From the NCBI GenBank assembly GCA_030693705.1, contig JAUYAB010000097.1:1-40062 (forward strand): a stretch of DNA of 40,062 nucleotides. Direction: 5' to 3'. Below are positions 40,021 through 40,062 of this stretch, one piece after another. Every line of letters begins with the position of its first letter. The stretch's first letter is position 1. Under the pieces are notes generated by a model, which saw nothing but the letters and a program-made list of their open reading frames with translations, was not told where the DNA came from and ran no database searches. The translations under genes were made by a program, and so were the position numbers. This stretch comes from Ignavibacteria bacterium. GTDB taxonomy: Bacteria > Bacteroidota > Ignavibacteria > Ignavibacteriales > Ignavibacteriaceae.

Positions 40021-40062
40021 GGAAAATTCGTCGCGAGCGTGGCGGTTCGTGGCGAGCTTAGC

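Overview
The window is an AT-rich bacterial chromosome segment. Several things point to the Bacteroidota/Chlorobi/Ignavibacteria (FCB) group: the protein set (M16 peptidases, DUF3857/transglutaminase pairs, a FISUMP domain, an Ig-like lipoprotein beginning with a PPGGGP stretch), and repeated matches to the Bacteroidota -33/-7 promoter (TTTG, about 19-21 bp, TAnnTTTG). I favour an Ignavibacteria-like anaerobe or facultative anaerobe because of the octaheme cytochrome module, but this is an inference. The window holds both housekeeping and accessory genes; no rRNA, CRISPR array or intact insertion sequence is visible.

Layout. 1-1216: remnant of a two-gene antitoxin/nucleotidyltransferase cassette whose second gene is truncated, flanked by a ~100-bp direct repeat that carries the promoter of the next gene. 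1221-9327: secreted M16 zinc peptidase, EamA-type exporter, and a tandem pair of exported DUF3857/transglutaminase-fold proteins, only the second of which keeps a Cys/His/acid triad. 9571-9801: array of degenerate 21-bp repeats. 9830-10477 (minus): pdxH. 10631-13227: four tRNA genes (Gly-CCC, Val-TAC, Leu-TAA, Val-GAC), a nested palindromic element, and a truncated pseudokinase joined to a FISUMP domain. 13273-22303: a translation/cell-division cluster, thrS, infC (with an AUC start codon), rpmI, rplT, pheS, pheT, a small coiled-coil gene, zapA, a 6S RNA candidate and rny.

22628-28719: an apparent sulfur/redox module. It contains a MerR regulator with an eight-cysteine C-terminal domain, a FadL-type outer-membrane channel, an octaheme c-type cytochrome of the tetrathionate-reductase family, a membrane cytochrome b, and two YeeE/YedE-type transporter halves, the second fused to a rhodanese-like domain with no active-site cysteine. 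The likely logic is outer-membrane entry of a sulfur compound, electron transfer from quinol through cytochrome b to the periplasmic octaheme enzyme, inner-membrane transport of a sulfur species, and thiol or metal-cluster sensing by the regulator. A palindrome lies across the promoter of the cytochrome gene.

28804-35349: coaE, pheA, proline dehydrogenase, tsaD, then one continuous frame joining an AroQ-type chorismate mutase to an MltG endolytic transglycosylase, overlapped by an Ig-like lipoprotein gene. 35441-35629 is a decayed second copy of that lipoprotein's 3' end. 35897-39906 (minus): a SNF2-family ATPase with two SWIM zinc fingers, and an RlmL-like THUMP methyltransferase. The most unusual items are the chorismate mutase-MltG fusion, the sulfur/redox module with its cysteine-rich regulator, the pseudokinase-FISUMP protein, the nested palindrome and the 21-bp array.
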